Positions 12,859 through 23,837 of a DNA stretch of 64,000 bases are shown piece by piece. The notes under the pieces are model-generated. The model was not told the origin of the DNA. It did no database searches and was given only the letters and a program-made list of their open reading frames with translations. Within the stretch, counting starts at the first letter, position 1; every line of letters begins with the position of its first letter. The translations under genes were made by a program, and so were the position numbers. This stretch comes from Cylindrotheca closterium (Eukaryota; Bacillariophyta; Bacillariophyceae; Bacillariales; Bacillariaceae), in NCBI GenBank assembly GCA_933822405.4, contig CAKOGP040001836.1, forward strand, positions 62,001 to 126,000. Direction: 5' to 3'.

Positions 12859-13150
12859 CGATTGATTCCTGCCACCAATCACTCACTCGTCCTCGACCAC
12901 GTTAGTAGACTATAAAATGTAATAATACATCACTAAGTTTATCAAGTTGCTATTTCATCTTGAACGGTACGGTATATTGATACTCATCGGCTCGCTGCGC
13001 CCGACCGAGTGGCCCACCCATACCGAAACGCAAGGAGTGAATGAGAGTTTCGACAAGAAGGCTCATCTAGCAATTCAAGCACTCCATCTAGTTCCAAAAA
13101 ATCCTGATTGTGGGGGTTTATATCGCCATTCAGTTCTCTTCGACCATTTC

Positions 13151-16100
13151 TCAGTCCTCTTGCGATCCATCATCGTCATAGTCGTCGTCACTGTCATAGT
13201 CATTGTCGTCGTCATTATCACTGCCATCGTCGTCATTATCACTGCCATCGTCGTCATTGTCACTGCCATCGTCGTCATTGTCACCGTCGTCACCTTCGTC
13301 GTCAGACTCTTCTTTGAATTTTTCTGGTTTGAAATGCTCGGCCGCGAAGAGAATGTTCCAAGATCTCAGCCCGAAACCCATTTCTTTTGCAGCTTGCTTC
13401 TCCTCTGGTGTTAGATCTCTCCACATTCTCTCCTCATTTTGCACAAGTTTGGGGATGCCCCATTTCTCTTCCGTCCAGTCCAGGGTTTCGCATGCGTTCT
13501 GTTGTTCCTCTGCCAATTCATCAAGAGTTGAACTTATGTGTCTATATCCACTAAATGTATCATGCCAAGAGTAGCCGTTGAATCCTAGCACCCGAGCTGC
13601 TTTGCGTTCCTCTGAAGACAGTTCATCCCATGTCCTCGTGTCTGCTGGGTACCAAAGCGACGATGCTGTATTGACTTCCCAACCCAAGGCATTGACTGCA
13701 GACTTTGCGTCGGGTGGCACCTCTTCCCACGGCATGAATTTGTACCACATTCCATTTAACACAAAATCCAAGATATCTGCCGAGTCAAAGCAGTGCAAAG
13801 CAGTGAGAACACTATCCACTTGATCGGCACAAGACCCGAATTTCTTACCAGTTTCAGTTCCTTTCGTATATTGAGCTCCAATCCGCACCTTCTCGCTCTC
13901 AAGACGATCATACTCAGCCCCTGTGAGTTCGTCTGAATTATCGTCAAGAGTCACCTGGATTACATCCAACAATGATGCTTCCAGATCTAAAAGTGGCCGT
14001 GTTCGTCCCAGCACAATAGTGTAGGTCTTGTAAAACTTCTCCACGAATTGAAGAAACACCTCATCATGCGTCTCGTCAGCTTTTTCCCTTTCGATTGCTA
14101 GATCCAAGCCACAGGTAAGTGTGACGAAATGGGACTCCCCAAGAACGCTAATTGCCTTATCATATGCTGTCTGAAATATCTCGATATGCCCACCATGGTC
14201 GAGCTCCAACAGCGCTTGACCAAATGCATACATGCATTCGATTGTGGCTTCGTCGTCGGCACCAAAGACATCGCTAAAGTCGTCAAGGACTCTCTTGAAC
14301 TCTGTAACGTCAACGTCTTGAAATTCCGTTGCCTTTGATTCCGCCAGAGCTAGGGCTGAATGATACCGCATAGCTGCTCTCAAAACCTTCGGGTGCTTTG
14401 CGTCATTATTGTAAAATTGTTTCGTGTCTGCGTACACAGCTTCCAGCATCTCCAAAGCTTCTAGTGTATTCAGCTCGCCGTCGTAGTAGAAAGTCAAAAG
14501 AAGGTTTTCTCCTAGTGACAGCCTGGCGTCCAACAAGCTTTCCTCGGAAACAGGATCTCCATCGTCAATCTTGAGCTTTAGCGCGCGTAATCTACCTCTG
14601 GAGCAATCTATTGCAACCTTCATATCTGCTAACATCTTTGGTCCCAAGAGTGTTTCAAATGTATTCAAGTTCTCCACATCTCTGTTTGCAATTAACGACT
14701 CAATCATATCCTCTAACTGCCCGACAAAGTCCTTTCCCATTCTTTCTTTCACAAGTACTTCCAAGGAGTCCAAGAGCTTTACTCGGTTTTGAACCAGATC
14801 CCAGTCACTGTTATCAAGGAAAGGAATGAAAAACTCGTTCTGATAGTAGAGCCAATCCTTTTCGTAAGGCTTGAGCAAAGCATGATGAATTTTGAGTTCC
14901 ACCATCGTACTGCCGCTTTCGCCAGTGATTCTGAAACAATATTCGCACACGCGGTAACCAAAAAACGTCTCGTACCCTTCTGCTTTCTCCTGCTGAAACT
15001 CATTATGGAAGTGTAACAGTTCAATATGCTCATTCTCGTGCAACCATTCCATAAAGTCAAGGAGACACCCAATATAGTATTCATCGCTCACCGTGATGGA
15101 GGCTTTGAGTATTCCCCACACCTCCGATACGGTTTTGTCGTAGCTAGATGCAAACGTCTCAGCTAACTCTCGAGAAAGCAGCGAAGCACCATCGTATTGA
15201 AAGGCTTCCATGCCCCCCCAGCCATCGTCTTCTTCGCGCTCCGTTGTGGGATCATCACTCCACTCACGCACCCTGCAATCGGTGTCAGTGTAAACGGCAA
15301 GGTTGGCCAACAACTTTTCTGCAAAAGCATCAAGGGCGTCTTTTAAACCTTCGGCAATTGCATATACCTCATCTGCCGATATTTCACTCTCTCCATCAAC
15401 ATTTTGGGTCGTGACATCTGTATCGATTTCAATATTTTCTTGGTCTTCAATCTCCTCGAACAATGGTGACGACCCATCAGTGGCGTCTTGGAGCTCCCAA
15501 AACAGCACTATTTTAGCAAGAAACGCCTGCAGAGCCTCGTTCTCTGGATTGGTCATCTCTTGTATTAACCTTTCAGGATCAATACTAAATGGATTGTCTT
15601 CTTGAACCAACTCACCCAAGATGGACTCAATGTCAATCGGTTGGTCGTAAGAAAAATGAGGGTTGATATCCAATTTGAAATTCTTAACATAACTCCCCAG
15701 CGACGTCAACAAATCCATCCTGGCACTCACAACATCCATGTTGCCCAAGAAAAACTTGCGAAAGTATCCATAATAGAAATGACTGGCGGGTTTGTGTGCC
15801 ATGATTTGATTCAAGTGAATTTGCAGCTCGACAATCATCTTGCATTCACCATCTTTCGAAGCGACCTCCAAATTAAACAAAGCATCTCGATATCCACTAA
15901 AGGTAGGGAGCTTGAACCGGTTCTTGAAACGAATCACTTTGATGTGAGCAAATTTCTCATCCTCACTGGTATGAAAGATGGTGTGTAGCAGTGTTGCCAG
16001 CTGCTGCTCGGTATTCACCACAATGGAAGCTCGAACCAAATCCAATATTCTTAAGGCAATTCCATCGTATTCATTTCGAACCTTTTCGGCAGATCTCGCT

Positions 16101-16477
16101 AAGGATTTCAGCGGCGCGGACTTGTATTTTGGAGAGCGATGATCAGGATCATCTCCACCACCATCATCGTCCAAAGCCTTGAGTTTCTCCACCAACGCTC
16201 TTCCAAATTGATCCAAGAGAGGTTTGATATCCGAGTCTGCGATAACTAACATTACCTCCAATCGATCTTCTATAGATGCCGAGGAGGGATCTTCCAAAGA
16301 ATCCTCCAACGAATCGAGCAGACACTCGTCTTGGATCGGTGTTTCGTCAAGTCCAACAGGGTCATATTGTGAGGCCAATTCTTGTGGTAAGACTGTTGCC
16401 GCAACATTGTCAAGTTTTTCCCTGACTCCTAAAAACCCAGCAAGGTTGGTCAAGAAATCTTTTGTGGCCAACCTCAT
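13151..16477 (-). CDS. Protein with two degenerate RelA/SpoT-like domains, helical TPR-like region and acidic tail
   Basis: A single exon of 1,108 residues from the first ATG. Two segments (about residues 130-250 and 455-560) each show the order seen in RelA/SpoT synthetase folds: a region like IVRASIVV, a basic loop (IRFKNRF), a GYRD or GYRV motif, and an E-Q/K-I-H strand (VELQIHL; VELKIHH). The first resembles 'NGYRSLH...E.QIR' of (p)ppGpp synthetases. Key catalytic residues are not all recognisable, so this may be a non-catalytic relative. A helical region like kinesin-light-chain TPRs follows. After that come three repeats of the type W..L..EE..AA..LG.....W, found in many diatom proteins. 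The C-terminus is almost pure Asp/Gly/Asn/Ser, encoded by a 21-bp minisatellite. The role is unknown. Confidence 0.72.
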   Translation of the reverse strand: MRLATKDFLTNLAGFLGVREKLDNVAATVLPQELASQYDPVGLDETPIQDECLLDSLEDSLEDPSSASIEDRLEVMLVIADSDIKPLLDQFGRALVEKLKALDDDGGGDDPDHRSPKYKSAPLKSLARSAEKVRNEYDGIALRILDLVRASIVVNTEQQLATLLHTIFHTSEDEKFAHIKVIRFKNRFKLPTFSGYRDALFNLEVASKDGECKMIVELQIHLNQIMAHKPASHFYYGYFRKFFLGNMDVVSARMDLLTSLGSYVKNFKLDINPHFSYDQPIDIESILGELVQEDNPFSIDPERLIQEMTNPENEALQAFLAKIVLFWELQDATDGSSPLFEEIEDQENIEIDTDVTTQNVDGESEISADEVYAIAEGLKDALDAFAEKLLANLAVYTDTDCRVREWSDDPTTEREEDDGWGGMEAFQYDGASLLSRELAETFASSYDKTVSEVWGILKASITVSDEYYIGCLLDFMEWLHENEHIELLHFHNEFQQEKAEGYETFFGYRVCEYCFRITGESGSTMVELKIHHALLKPYEKDWLYYQNEFFIPFLDNSDWDLVQNRVKLLDSLEVLVKERMGKDFVGQLEDMIESLIANRDVENLNTFETLLGPKMLADMKVAIDCSRGRLRALKLKIDDGDPVSEESLLDARLSLGENLLLTFYYDGELNTLEALEMLEAVYADTKQFYNNDAKHPKVLRAAMRYHSALALAESKATEFQDVDVTEFKRVLDDFSDVFGADDEATIECMYAFGQALLELDHGGHIEIFQTAYDKAISVLGESHFVTLTCGLDLAIEREKADETHDEVFLQFVEKFYKTYTIVLGRTRPLLDLEASLLDVIQVTLDDNSDELTGAEYDRLESEKVRIGAQYTKGTETGKKFGSCADQVDSVLTALHCFDSADILDFVLNGMWYKFMPWEEVPPDAKSAVNALGWEVNTASSLWYPADTRTWDELSSEERKAARVLGFNGYSWHDTFSGYRHISSTLDELAEEQQNACETLDWTEEKWGIPKLVQNEERMWRDLTPEEKQAAKEMGFGLRSWNILFAAEHFKPEKFKEESDDEGDDGDNDDDGSDNDDDGSDNDDDGSDNDDDNDYDSDDDYDDDGSQED
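13208..13291. repeat. 21-bp coding minisatellite, four units
   Basis: Four tandem 21-bp units (13208, 13229, 13250, 13271) encode DDDGSDN-type heptapeptides in the acidic tail of the RelA/SpoT-like protein. The units are nearly identical, and the last is slightly diverged. In-frame expansion or contraction would only change the tail length. Confidence 0.9.
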
Positions 16478-17423
16478 GTCGTTGGATCGTTGCAAAAAAC
16501 GAGGGAGATGGAAGCAAAAATACAAAAGTTCAAAGTGCTAATGTGTACCAGGTACCGGTAGAGTGAAGTGTTCTGATGTTGATGGATTCGACCCATACGA
16601 CCCAACTCAAAGATGTCTTTCCAGATGACTCTTTTCACGATGATTTGCGTTCCTCCAGTACCGGTATTAGGTACCAGTATTTGCCCACAGATAGATGTCT
16701 TTCCAGATGACTCTTTTCACGATGATTTGCGTTCCTCCAGTACCGGTACCGGTATTTGCCCAGATGTCTTCCAGATGACTCTTTCCACGATGGTAATGTA
16801 TTGATCCCTCCTCGGGAGACGGTAAGTTTATTTTCAACTGCTCTGCTTCATTTGGTGACTACCTGCTCGCTCGTCACATTCTCCAACAGCACCTACTACT
16901 CGTCATAAATGAAGTAGCGACTAATGTAATGACAGATGAATTGCAAGAACGATCAAGAATAGGACGAAACAAGAAGTATTAGCTAGTTGGCATCCACTAT
17001 CACATATATATATCTATATATATTACAATACCACATATATCCACTCAACCAATATCTGTTTTCGGGATGCTCTCCATCCGTCAAAGGGATGATTGGTGGC
17101 AAGCTACAGTAAGTACTCGTCAACAACATCTCACGCACATACAATCACGCCACGTGACACTTTTTTACTGGCTCTCCCTTTCCAAGCGAGACCTTTCAGC
17201 TGTTCCTGTTTCAGGAGCACCGGGCGTCTTGACATTCCCTGAAAAGGCGTCAATCATATCTCATTCGTCCAGCCATCTTGCCTCGAGGCTTCACCACCAG
17301 CACCCCGTCGGAATAAAAACCTTTTTGATATTCTAGTACGGTACATCCAGCAGAAAGTAGAGCAATCAATCATCGTCAATCGTACCCCAAGGGAATACAT
17401 CTCTCGTTGTTGGACATAGCCGA
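16478..17423. other. Intergenic region with local repeats and an AT microsatellite
   Basis: No convincing gene is present. Next to the start of the RelA/SpoT-like gene lie a tandem 56-bp repeat (separate entry) and four copies of the palindrome TACCGGTA (16553, 16659, 16741, 16747). A TATA-rich run (atatatatatctatatatatt) sits near 17005-17027. An 89-codon frame at 17067-17336 has no recognisable features and is not called. Confidence 0.6.
16611..16793. repeat. Tandem 56-bp repeat with 82-bp period
   Basis: Two identical 56-bp copies lie at 16611-16666 and 16693-16748. Each begins agatgtctttccagatgact and ends in TACCGGTA. A third, truncated and slightly diverged copy follows at 16762-16793. 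The array sits upstream of the RelA/SpoT-like gene and may be part of its promoter. Confidence 0.9.
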
Positions 17424-17897
17424 TTATTCCTCTCCATTATCCGCCAACAGATCGGGAAAGACATGATTCATAGTAATGGGTCGTTGTTGTTGTTGTTGTT
17501 GTCGTTGTCGTCTTGTACCCATACCTGCTGCTGCCCGCTCATCATCGTCATCGTCATCACCCTCTTCCATGGCTACAAAGCCCGCTTCACCACTTTGCGA
17601 GTCAAAAATATACTCATCAATCGTCGGAAAGGTAATATCAACTCCGCCTTCATCATCTTCATCGTGATGATGATTATCACTGGAACGAGGATTGACACCT
17701 CGTCTCCGTGTTGCTCTCGAATATCTGTACGAGTAGCGACCACCACCAGTTGTTGTAGAATTCCTCCAACAACATCGAAACAAGGAACAATCCAGCAATT
17801 CACGAGGATTCATGGAGCAGGCAAGAAACAGCATGGCCAACAAAAATAAACCAAGTATGATTCCAACCATCCATAATTCGGCAACCGAGATTCTCAT
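17424..17897 (-). CDS. Small single-pass membrane protein with acidic cytosolic tail
   Basis: The frame encodes 157 residues. One strongly hydrophobic segment (LWMVGIILGLFLLAMLFLACS, about residues 8-28) near the N-terminus is followed by a cysteine-containing basic patch and an Asp/Glu-rich tail with short polyglutamine and poly-Asp runs. The topology looks like a signal-anchor protein. No family is recognised. The hydrophobic N-terminus, a proper ATG in an A-rich context and gene-sized spacing to neighbours argue for a real gene. The low-complexity tail leaves doubt. Confidence 0.55.
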   Translation of the reverse strand: MRISVAELWMVGIILGLFLLAMLFLACSMNPRELLDCSLFRCCWRNSTTTGGGRYSYRYSRATRRRGVNPRSSDNHHHDEDDEGGVDITFPTIDEYIFDSQSGEAGFVAMEEGDDDDDDERAAAGMGTRRQRQQQQQQRPITMNHVFPDLLADNGEE

Positions 17898-18607
17898 ATT
17901 TTATTGTTTGTTTTTATTATGACTGCTGTTCTTTTTGTTTGTTTTCTTGTTTTTGATTTGTTTGATTTGTGTTTGACAATTACTGAAGTAAATTGTGGAT
18001 TCAATGGCTACTTCTGTGATGGTAATTTAGTTGCTTGTAAGCAAAGCTTGTTGTTGTTCTTGTTGTTCTTGTTGTTCTTGTTGTTCTTGTTGCTCCAGTA
18101 CACTGTAGTTTTGACTTCTTGTGACTTATTGTGTCATCAAACAGAACTCGAAGAGCGTTATTTATTGCTTTGGTCGATTGCTTCGATCCCTTCGATTTGA
18201 ATCTTTCCACAAGGAGCTTCGCACGTGTCTTCAGTACTATCGCTGTACGACTCCTCTGACCCAGATCTTTGTGGAATTTGGTCGAAGCGTCACGAAGGAA
18301 GCTTGTGGTGGCTCAACAAACACAAACACCAACACTTTCAATCTTACGGTACCATACTACTGTTGGATTCTTTTCTGAGTCTCTTTCATTGCTGATTTCA
18401 TTGTTGTGATAACCTACTCTACAACATACATTCTGTAGCATTCACTTGGAATCTCAGACAAAGCACGACACACAAAAAGGCAACACCAAATTTCATCCAT
18501 TTTGAATTGCGGAAAAAAAAAACACCACACATTTTCGCTAGGTACATTCAATACCGGTACACAACACATATACACATATCCAAGAAGACACATTCAATCA
18601 TCCAATC
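17898..18607. other. Divergent intergenic region upstream of RPN10
   Basis: The stretch contains a 12-bp tandem array of (cttgttgttctt)-like units near 18045-18095, and a TACCGGTA palindrome at 18552, about 50 bp upstream of the RPN10 start. No gene is supported. It probably holds the promoters of both flanking, divergently transcribed genes. Confidence 0.5.
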
Positions 18608-19825
18608 ATGCCACTCGAATCATGCATGATCCTCTTGGACAATTCGGAATACATGCGCAATGGCGACTACATTCCCACCCGTCTGGAAGCCCAACAAGAC
18701 GCGGCCAATCTCTTGGTGGGTGCCAAGACGCAATCTCATCCCGAATCCACCGTCGGCATTAGTGCTGGTACCGAGTTGTTGGTATCTCCCACTGAAGATG
18801 TCGGCAAGATTCTAAATGCGCTTCACGGAGTTCCCTTGAAGAGCTTGGGGTCCGATGTCACGGCCAGTGTGCAAGTGGCTTCCCTCGCTTTGAAACATCG
18901 ACGCAACAAGAATGGTTCCCAAAGGATCGTCTTGTTTGTTGGCTCACCTTTGAATGGGATCGAATCTCGGGCCCTCCAAAAGGCGGGACGTCAACTCAAA
19001 AAGAACAATGTGTCCATTGATGTCGTGGCCATGGGGGAGTTGGAAGCCAATGAGACCAAACTTCAGGAACTTGTGGATGCTGCCAATGGCCGAGTCATCG
19101 AAGGACAAGAGCGTACTTGTCATTTGGTAACTATTCCTTCTGGAGTCTTGCCTTCAGATGTCTTGGCTTCCTCTCCCATTGTTCATGGAGGTGCTGGGGG
19201 ATCTGCCTTTGCGGCTTCGGCTGCCGTGGCGGCGGCTCAAGCGGGTACCGCCGGAGGCGGTGGCGGTGGCGATGGCTTTGCCGACTTTGGTGGGGTGGAT
19301 CCAAACATGGATCCCGAACTTGCCATGGCTCTCCGAGTCAGTATGGAAGAAGAACGTGCCCGCCAAGAACGATTGGCTGCCCAACAGCAACAAGAACAAT
19401 CCTCGCAAACAGCAGCCGCCAGTGGCAATGGCGAATCCAGTGGGGATGCCGAAATGGCGGATGGAGCTGTTGCTGCCCCTGCACCAGCTTCGGCCGCCAT
19501 GGATTTGGGCCTGTCAGAGGAAGAAGCCCTCTTGCAACAAGCACTTGCCATGTCCATGAATGAAAACGAACCTGCGGCTGCTTCTTCTGCCGCTCCTCCA
19601 GAGGAGGACGATGAGGCCGCTGCCATGCAATTGGCATTGCAAATGTCCATGAATGCGGAAGCATCATCAGCATCAACCAGTGAACAGGTCAGTGAGTTGG
19701 TCAGCAGTTTGCCTGGAGTCAATGCCAATGATCCAGCCATTCAATCGGCCCTCAAGAACCTTAAGAAAGAAGAAAAAGATGGTGATAAAAAGGATGGTGA
19801 CAAGAAGAAGAAGGACGACAAGTAA
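18608..19825 (+). CDS. RPN10: 26S proteasome regulatory subunit RPN10 (ubiquitin receptor)
   Basis: The frame encodes 405 residues in a single exon. The N-terminal von Willebrand A domain (about 1-190) begins LESCMILLDNSEYMRNGDY, the classic RPN10/PSMD4 opening, and contains LFVGSPLNG and VDVVAMGE-type strands. Three ubiquitin-interacting motifs follow, each with the E/D-rich...A...S pattern: DPELAMALRVSMEEE, EEALLQQALAMSMNE and DEAAAMQLALQMSMN. The C-terminus is Lys/Asp-rich. RPN10 sits at the base-lid junction of the 26S proteasome and binds polyubiquitin. Three motifs is more than the single UIM of yeast. It is convergent with the Polo-like kinase gene, 800 bp away. Confidence 0.97.
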   Translation: MPLESCMILLDNSEYMRNGDYIPTRLEAQQDAANLLVGAKTQSHPESTVGISAGTELLVSPTEDVGKILNALHGVPLKSLGSDVTASVQVASLALKHRRNKNGSQRIVLFVGSPLNGIESRALQKAGRQLKKNNVSIDVVAMGELEANETKLQELVDAANGRVIEGQERTCHLVTIPSGVLPSDVLASSPIVHGGAGGSAFAASAAVAAAQAGTAGGGGGGDGFADFGGVDPNMDPELAMALRVSMEEERARQERLAAQQQQEQSSQTAAASGNGESSGDAEMADGAVAAPAPASAAMDLGLSEEEALLQQALAMSMNENEPAAASSAAPPEEDDEAAAMQLALQMSMNAEASSASTSEQVSELVSSLPGVNANDPAIQSALKNLKKEEKDGDKKDGDKKKKDDK

Positions 19826-20622
19826 GCGTGAACTTGTCCGAGTGCGTATGCGTGTGTGTGTTGTGATGTGGTTGTTATGAAGGAAGGAAGAATGATGATC
19901 AAAGGGATAAGAAAATATAGAAACAAACATACCAGTAATCACACACGTGAAGTAGAATATCACAAATTATCGCCGCAAATCATGGTTCCAGTAGTCTATA
20001 GTCTAGAGCAAGAGTATAGTCTAGAGTAGATGAATGAAATGCGTGTTGGTGCTTTGTTGGATGGGTTGGTGACTTCATTACAAAGTTGGGCTGTTGCAAT
20101 TGATTGATACCACCTACCTACAGTATGAAATAAGAAGGGTCTCCATCTCAAAGAAAGACACCAAAGGTAGGACGCCAATGGCTGGTAGACACAATTACCA
20201 ACATACAGTAGACACGCGTGGATGGATGTGCAAAATCATGGATCGGTTTTCGTTGTTTATCTATCAACAAAAACATACCCATAAATCACACCGGGGCATT
20301 GTTGCTACATGTTGCTCGATTTCACCGCACATCACGACAGATGGATAAAATAAAATCGTTACAGTAGTTGCGTTTATTCGGAGTAGGTAACCTGTATGCG
20401 TTTGGACTGTGGAACAAACATTTTGTCACTCGAAGAAGAAAGAAGGCTTTTTATGCTACGGAAGGAATCGAATACTGCTTGGGTTGTTCTACACCGCTAC
20501 AGGTACGTCCAGACTTTGGGTACAAGTAGTAATTTAGTAGGCGTCTACTATTGTTATGATAGTGTTGTTAAAAAAGGCGCAAGAGGTAGTTTCAAGTTGC
20601 CTAGTGGAGGCTCGTTGAGCGT
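19826..20622. other. Convergent intergenic region (RPN10 / PLK 3' ends)
   Basis: No gene is supported. A short duplicated motif (agtctatagtctagag / tatagtctagag) lies at about 19993-20027. The region should contain both 3' UTRs and polyadenylation sites. Confidence 0.5.
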
Positions 20623-23169
20623 TCAACGAGGGGATCGTCCAGTCACAAGCTGGAGGAGAATTTCCTTGGTGTACTTGAGACGCTTATTGATTTCGGAGTT
20701 TGTTCCGACAAGCTCATCAGTCAAGTAGTAGGTCTTTCGCTGCCTTTGCTTATCAGCATAGGTAATGTGGCGCTCATCCGGCGTCAGAAGAATTTCCGTA
20801 TGGTCATAAAAGACGATTTGCACGGTGTTATCGCTGAGCCGGAAGAAGATTGCATGTTTGGTTCGTACCCATTTCTTCAGGTACACCATATCCCGCTTAT
20901 CGGAGTTTACGGGCAAAGAAGGAGTGTTGCTCTCAAATTCATCTGCTTTCTTTTGCTGCTCAATCAAATAATTTCGAAAGTGCTTCAAAAGCGTAACCTT
21001 CTTTTGAAGAATATCAGGGTATTTGGCAAGGCGGTGTGACGCAACCACTGGTTCGCCACGACGCGAAGTTTCCACCGAGACCTTGCTTCGTTCAACATAT
21101 TGGAAGCAATCACCTTCCGGTTCTGAAATGGCTTTGGTCGAATCGTTGAAGTAAACACCAGAACTGTAGAGAAAATAGAAATTAGACATATTCTGAACTT
21201 TCACAACAAAAAGAGCAATTGAATTGTTTGCTTACCTGCCGTCGCTTAACAAGAATCCCAATCCATATTTGCTGGTGTAATCAACGTATCTGGATACCCA
21301 CTTGTCTGGCCCACCGGTAGACATCGCGCGAAGACTGATTGAGTTGACATCCACGTCAGCGTATGAGCGTTTTGATGTCGTCTCTAGCACACTTTCAATC
21401 CTGTCGATCATGTTATGCAACACATACGCATCGTCGGAGGTAGGCGATGGTACAGGAGTAGGTCGTTGTGCAACCTCGTTGGGTTCCGTACGAATTGACA
21501 TTGCAGCAGTACGAGAAACAATCTCCTCGTCTCTATTGCCTTCCGTCTCATCGAACACATTGAATGCACTCTGCTTCTCGGAGTTCTTGGTGCTTCCAAC
21601 TCCCATTACGGCTGAAACAACATTCTTAACAACTTCTATTGATGGCATATGTGACTTTGCTGCCTTCAAAGGATCAGAATTAACAGGATCAACATTGACA
21701 TCTCGGTACCCAAGTGGGCCACGAGTTGATGAAACAAGAGGTTGGATTGTTTTCTTGAGCCCATTAGAAGAGTTTTGAACCATGGTAGCGCTGTCCCACT
21801 TTGGGGCAACGTGCGTAACACTTTGTGGTAGGGAACCAGGGATGAAGCTGTTGGTGAAGAAAGGATGCATTGAAATTTCATTCAAACTAGGACGGTCCGC
21901 TGGTTTTGATTGGAGCATAGACGAGATCAATCCCTTAGCATTCTCGGACATGGTAACTTTTGAAGGAAAGGAATATTCGTTGTTCAGAATCCGCTGGTAA
22001 GTAGACTTGACGTCTTTTGATTCATATGGTGGTTTACCAACCATCACTGTGTAAAGAATAACACCCATAGACCAGATATCGACCTCAAATGAATGACCTC
22101 TGGTGGCTTTATCACCCTGAATAACCTCAGGGGCAATGTAGTTTGGTGTACCACAAATGGTTTTTCGTTTGTCCTCCGCATTTTCCAATCTCGTAGCCAA
22201 ACCCAAATCCCCAACTTTGATGTTCATATTTCGGTCTAGAAATAGATTGCCCAGTTTCAGATCTCGATGAATGACTAATTGTTCATGGTGCAAGTATAGC
22301 ATAGCTTCAACCAACTGTCTCATGAAGAATGCAGCTTCAGGTTCGGTCAATCGCTTCCGCCGTTTGATCAATTCGTTCATGCTTTGATTGTGACACAACT
22401 CAAGTAAGATGTAGCAGTTTTGACGATCCTCAAAGAAGTGTTTGTATTCGCAGACATGTTCATGTTTCAGCGTTCTATGAATCTTGATCTCCGCTTGAAG
22501 CTGTCCAAAACAAAAGGAGAATCAAATGAGACGCTGGAGTGGTTTAACAAAGCCTCTTTGATTGGAAAAAATGAAACGTACCTTTTGCCTCGCGCGTGCT
22601 TTGACAAGATTTGCTTTTGGAACAATCTTGATGGCATACATCTTGTTTGTGTCCATAGCTGTGCACAGATAAACCTTTGCGAATCCTCCCTTTCCAAGAA
22701 GTTTTCCTCTCATGTATCGATGAACAGTGAAGCCGTCCCCACTGGCCTTTTTCCTTTTTTCCTCGATGATGATGCCGTCTTCCCCACCCTTTTCAGAACT
22801 GGAAGATGAAGATGTCCGTTTGTACATTCCTGCCTTTGGGACAGAAGAGCTAGGGACCCGTTGTTGATCACCTGTTGATGGGGGATCAGCAGCCCCTTCT
22901 CTAACCTCGCTGTTCTCGCTTCCCCGACGAGTTTGTAGATATGATGCAGAACTGGTCAACTTTTTGTTCATGTCATTCCCTGATGACTCAAGAGTAGAAA
23001 GCCCTGGTTTGGTGACTTCTACCGACGAGCTGTTGGCAGAGGAACGCATCGTGTTCATGTTGCGAGCTTGAAATGGAAGCCTCCCAGCTGAAGAAGAAGT
23101 CTTCTTTGTAGGAGGTAACCCAGCGGTTGCTCGCCCTACATTGGGCAAAAGATGAATATCTACTGTCAT
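20623..23169 (-). CDS. PLK: Polo-like kinase (PLK)
   Basis: Three exons (23169-22582, 22500-21236, 21163-20623) with introns of 81 and 72 nt give 797 residues. A Ser-rich N-terminal extension of about 150 residues precedes the kinase domain. The domain has the glycine loop GKLLGKGGFAKVY, AIKIVPK lysine, HRDLKLGNLF catalytic loop, GDLGLA (DLG in place of DFG, usual in this family only in part), and activation segment KTICGTPNYIAPEV, which is typical of PLKs. Polo boxes follow: the first spans the second splice (GLGFLLSDG|SSGVYFNDSTK), the second includes HAIFFRLSDNTVQIVFYDHTEILL. PLKs phosphorylate mitotic targets at centrosomes or spindle poles and kinetochores. The start at 23169 is the first ATG in a TTG-opened frame. 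Confidence 0.96.
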
Positions 23170-23837
23170 AATATCTGCCAATTGTCAATAGATGATGATG
23201 ATATGTTGATGTATCTCCGAACTAAAGAACTGCTGCAATACAATACAATACAATAGAAGCGACCCCGTTCGTCTTCAGATCAATATATGATTTGAGTGGA
23301 ACAGCCGGTTTGGTTTCGGTTGTGTGTAGAGTTTTACGTTCTCAGTACTTTGACAATTCAGAAAACAACAGTGATCCTTTGCGCCAAAAGCCAACGGTGC
23401 CGGAAATCGATCAACAACGATGATGGAACGGTCGCAAAATGTGATCTCGTTAGCAGTCGTGTAGAAATGTACGGGGGCGCGAATTCGAAATCCTAACGTC
23501 CGAAACGTTTTCCTGTTTGAAAGGTCGAATTGCCGGCTAGCTTCTTACCAGGATACGTTGGTAGCTAGGTTTCGAAATAATTCAACCAGTTAAAAACAAT
23601 TAGGGTTTTCACCATTTGGCTGTTGCTTTTTGCCCGGCTCGCGTGTCGTACAAGAGGATACAACGAATAAAAGGGTTCATAATCGAAGGAGTCAGGGCGC
23701 GGAAAAATTCAAATGGGGGAAATTGGTTTGAACCCTGCCACACAGGTTTTGTAATCCCATCGAGTTGCCTCCAACAACAGGCCTTCCAACCAAGACAACA
23801 TACGTATACCCCAGGTCCAGCCCTCGTAACATCAGCA
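23170..23837. other. Divergent intergenic region, PLK and small membrane protein
   Basis: A short caata-repeat (caatacaatacaatacaata) lies near 23236. No gene is supported. The upstream open frame at 23616-23837 has no ATG before 23838 and is probably leader. Confidence 0.5.

Noticed and set aside
16611..16793. CRISPR-like spaced repeats
   Set aside because: Only two full copies with related spacers in a eukaryotic genome; a simple tandem duplication explains it.
17067..17336. 89-codon frame between the RelA/SpoT-like gene and the small membrane protein
   Set aside because: No recognisable motif; short and flanked by AT repeats.
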